Below, one piece after another: positions 6,408-6,816 of a stretch of 6,816 nt of DNA (positions are counted from its first letter, which is position 1; every line of letters begins with the position of its first letter). The notes under the pieces are model-generated. The model did not search any database. It was not told the DNA's origin and saw only the letters and a program-made list of their open reading frames with translations. Origin of the DNA: Candidatus Altarchaeum sp. CG2_30_32_3053 (lineage in GTDB: Archaea > Altiarchaeota > Altiarchaeia > Altiarchaeales > Altiarchaeaceae); contig MNZY01000003.1 of NCBI GenBank assembly GCA_001873845.1, positions 1-6,816 of the forward strand, in the 5' to 3' direction. A program made the translations under genes and the position numbers.

Positions 6408-6546
6408 ATCAGTAACTATAGTAATTATCCACGAAATTGGGACACGTCGTTACAATAAACAGCATTAGTAGCCGACCACTTGTAACTTGTAAACAATCGC
6501 AAATGCACTATTGAAGCAAATTACCACTCTTATTTATTAAATTTGT

Positions 6547-6559
6547 GTACTATAACAAG
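6547..6559 (-). repeat. Inverted copy of the 13-base core of the 4155-4203 repeat
   Basis: GTACTATAACAAG is the exact reverse complement of CTTGTTATAGTAC at 4160-4172. The two sites flank the transketolase and pyrophosphatase genes about 2.4 kb apart, in opposite orientation. Flanking bases also share an AAATTT word, but no longer match is evident. Confidence 0.6.
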
Positions 6560-6724
6560 CATAATTTTTCTTTATAATCAACAACAATAATAGAATATTT
6601 TGCTACAATGTGAGAATCCTATAGGACTTTCCATACTGAACTGACATATTTCTTAACTTTTCATGTAATGCTTTTTCTGTATGCTTGTGTTTTTCTTAAT
6701 TTATTTTGTCTTAGTATTAATTAA

Positions 6725-6732
6725 TTTATACA
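6725..6732 (+). promoter_or_regulatory. TATA-like box for the gene starting at 6781
   Basis: TTTATACA lies about 50 bases before the ATG at 6781, which would put transcription start near 6755 and give a leader of about 25 bases. Its fit to the archaeal TTTATATA consensus is good, but the background is AT-rich. Confidence 0.35.
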
Positions 6733-6780
6733 AAGACATAAATCTAATAAATCCATAAACAATTCAACCTTTTTGTAAAA

Positions 6781-6816
6781 ATGAGACCAAAAGTAATCAA
6801 AATTGAAGATATTGTA
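6781..6816 (+). CDS. Start of an unidentified gene cut by the window edge
   Basis: An ATG at 6781 opens a frame reading MRPKVIKIEDIV up to the last base. The mix of basic and hydrophobic residues looks like a real protein beginning, and a TATA-like box lies at a suitable distance upstream, but 12 codons are too few to name a family. No Shine-Dalgarno motif precedes it (ACCTTTTTGTAAAA), as for the other genes here. Confidence 0.5.
   Translation, partial: MRPKVIKIEDIV

Larger units (their letters stand above)
6322..6780. other. Intergenic region without a recognisable gene
   Basis: About 460 bases with stops in all frames at short intervals. Contents that can be named are the open extension frame just after the pyrophosphatase stop, the T7 tract, the inverted copy of the 13-base repeat (6547-6559), a 10-base perfect palindrome TCCTATAGGA (6617-6626), and a TATA-like box before the last gene. 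A minus-strand stretch of roughly 30 codons around 6610-6700 reads HTEKALHEKLRNMSVQYGKS and looks faintly protein-like, but it is closed by stops on both sides and I do not recognise it. The stretch 6430-6530 is less AT-rich than its surroundings. Confidence 0.55.

Noticed and set aside
6437..6445. TTGGGACAC as a second end of the mobile element, by similarity to TTGGACAC at 1327-1334
   Set aside because: The match is too short and the flanking bases diverge at once.

Overview
The window looks like a chromosomal stretch from an AT-rich archaeon. The evidence is indirect. The Mn-type (family II) pyrophosphatase reads like the methanogen type, the transketolase is an N-terminal-half subunit of the kind archaea encode as a split enzyme, and the MutS-like ATPase has the archaeal layout. 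None of the starts that can be inspected has a Shine-Dalgarno motif, while AT-rich TATA-like boxes sit upstream of them. No rRNA or convincing tRNA is present to place it further. A low-GC methanogen or an Altiarchaeota/DPANN relative would fit, but this is inference.

Layout. Positions 1-1289 (+) hold most of a DDE-type transposase-like gene that enters from beyond the left edge and carries a frame change at a run of nine A. Positions 1290-1481 hold a spacer with a small GC-rich, repeat-bearing patch, probably the distal end of that mobile element, and then the T-rich 3' flank of the next gene. Positions 1482-3251 (-) encode a MutS-related ATPase without mismatch-recognition domains. Just upstream of it on the same strand, about 3265-3833 is the decayed C-terminal half of a DUF4143-type ATPase, with one frameshift at an A7 run, an in-frame stop and no P-loop half. 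Positions 3834-4199 are very AT-rich and non-coding, with an inverted-repeat structure and 17-bp tandem repeats. Positions 4200-5312 (-) encode the transketolase N-terminal subunit, whose 5' end has expanded into nine in-frame copies of an 18-bp unit (peptide DTDNLK/DTNNLK). A 97-bp divergent intergenic region separates it from the Mn-dependent inorganic pyrophosphatase (5410-6321, +). The last 495 bases are mostly non-coding and end with the first 12 codons of a new gene (6781, +).

How the genes work together. Transketolase and pyrophosphatase are ordinary central-metabolism genes that share a divergent promoter region. The MutS-like ATPase is an independent DNA-maintenance gene. The transposase and the DUF4143 fragment mark this as a place where mobile or accessory DNA has come and decayed. 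I do not see a complete new defence or mobile system. The most unusual features are the start-codon-adjacent minisatellite in the transketolase gene and two coding frames that both break at poly-A slippery heptamers.
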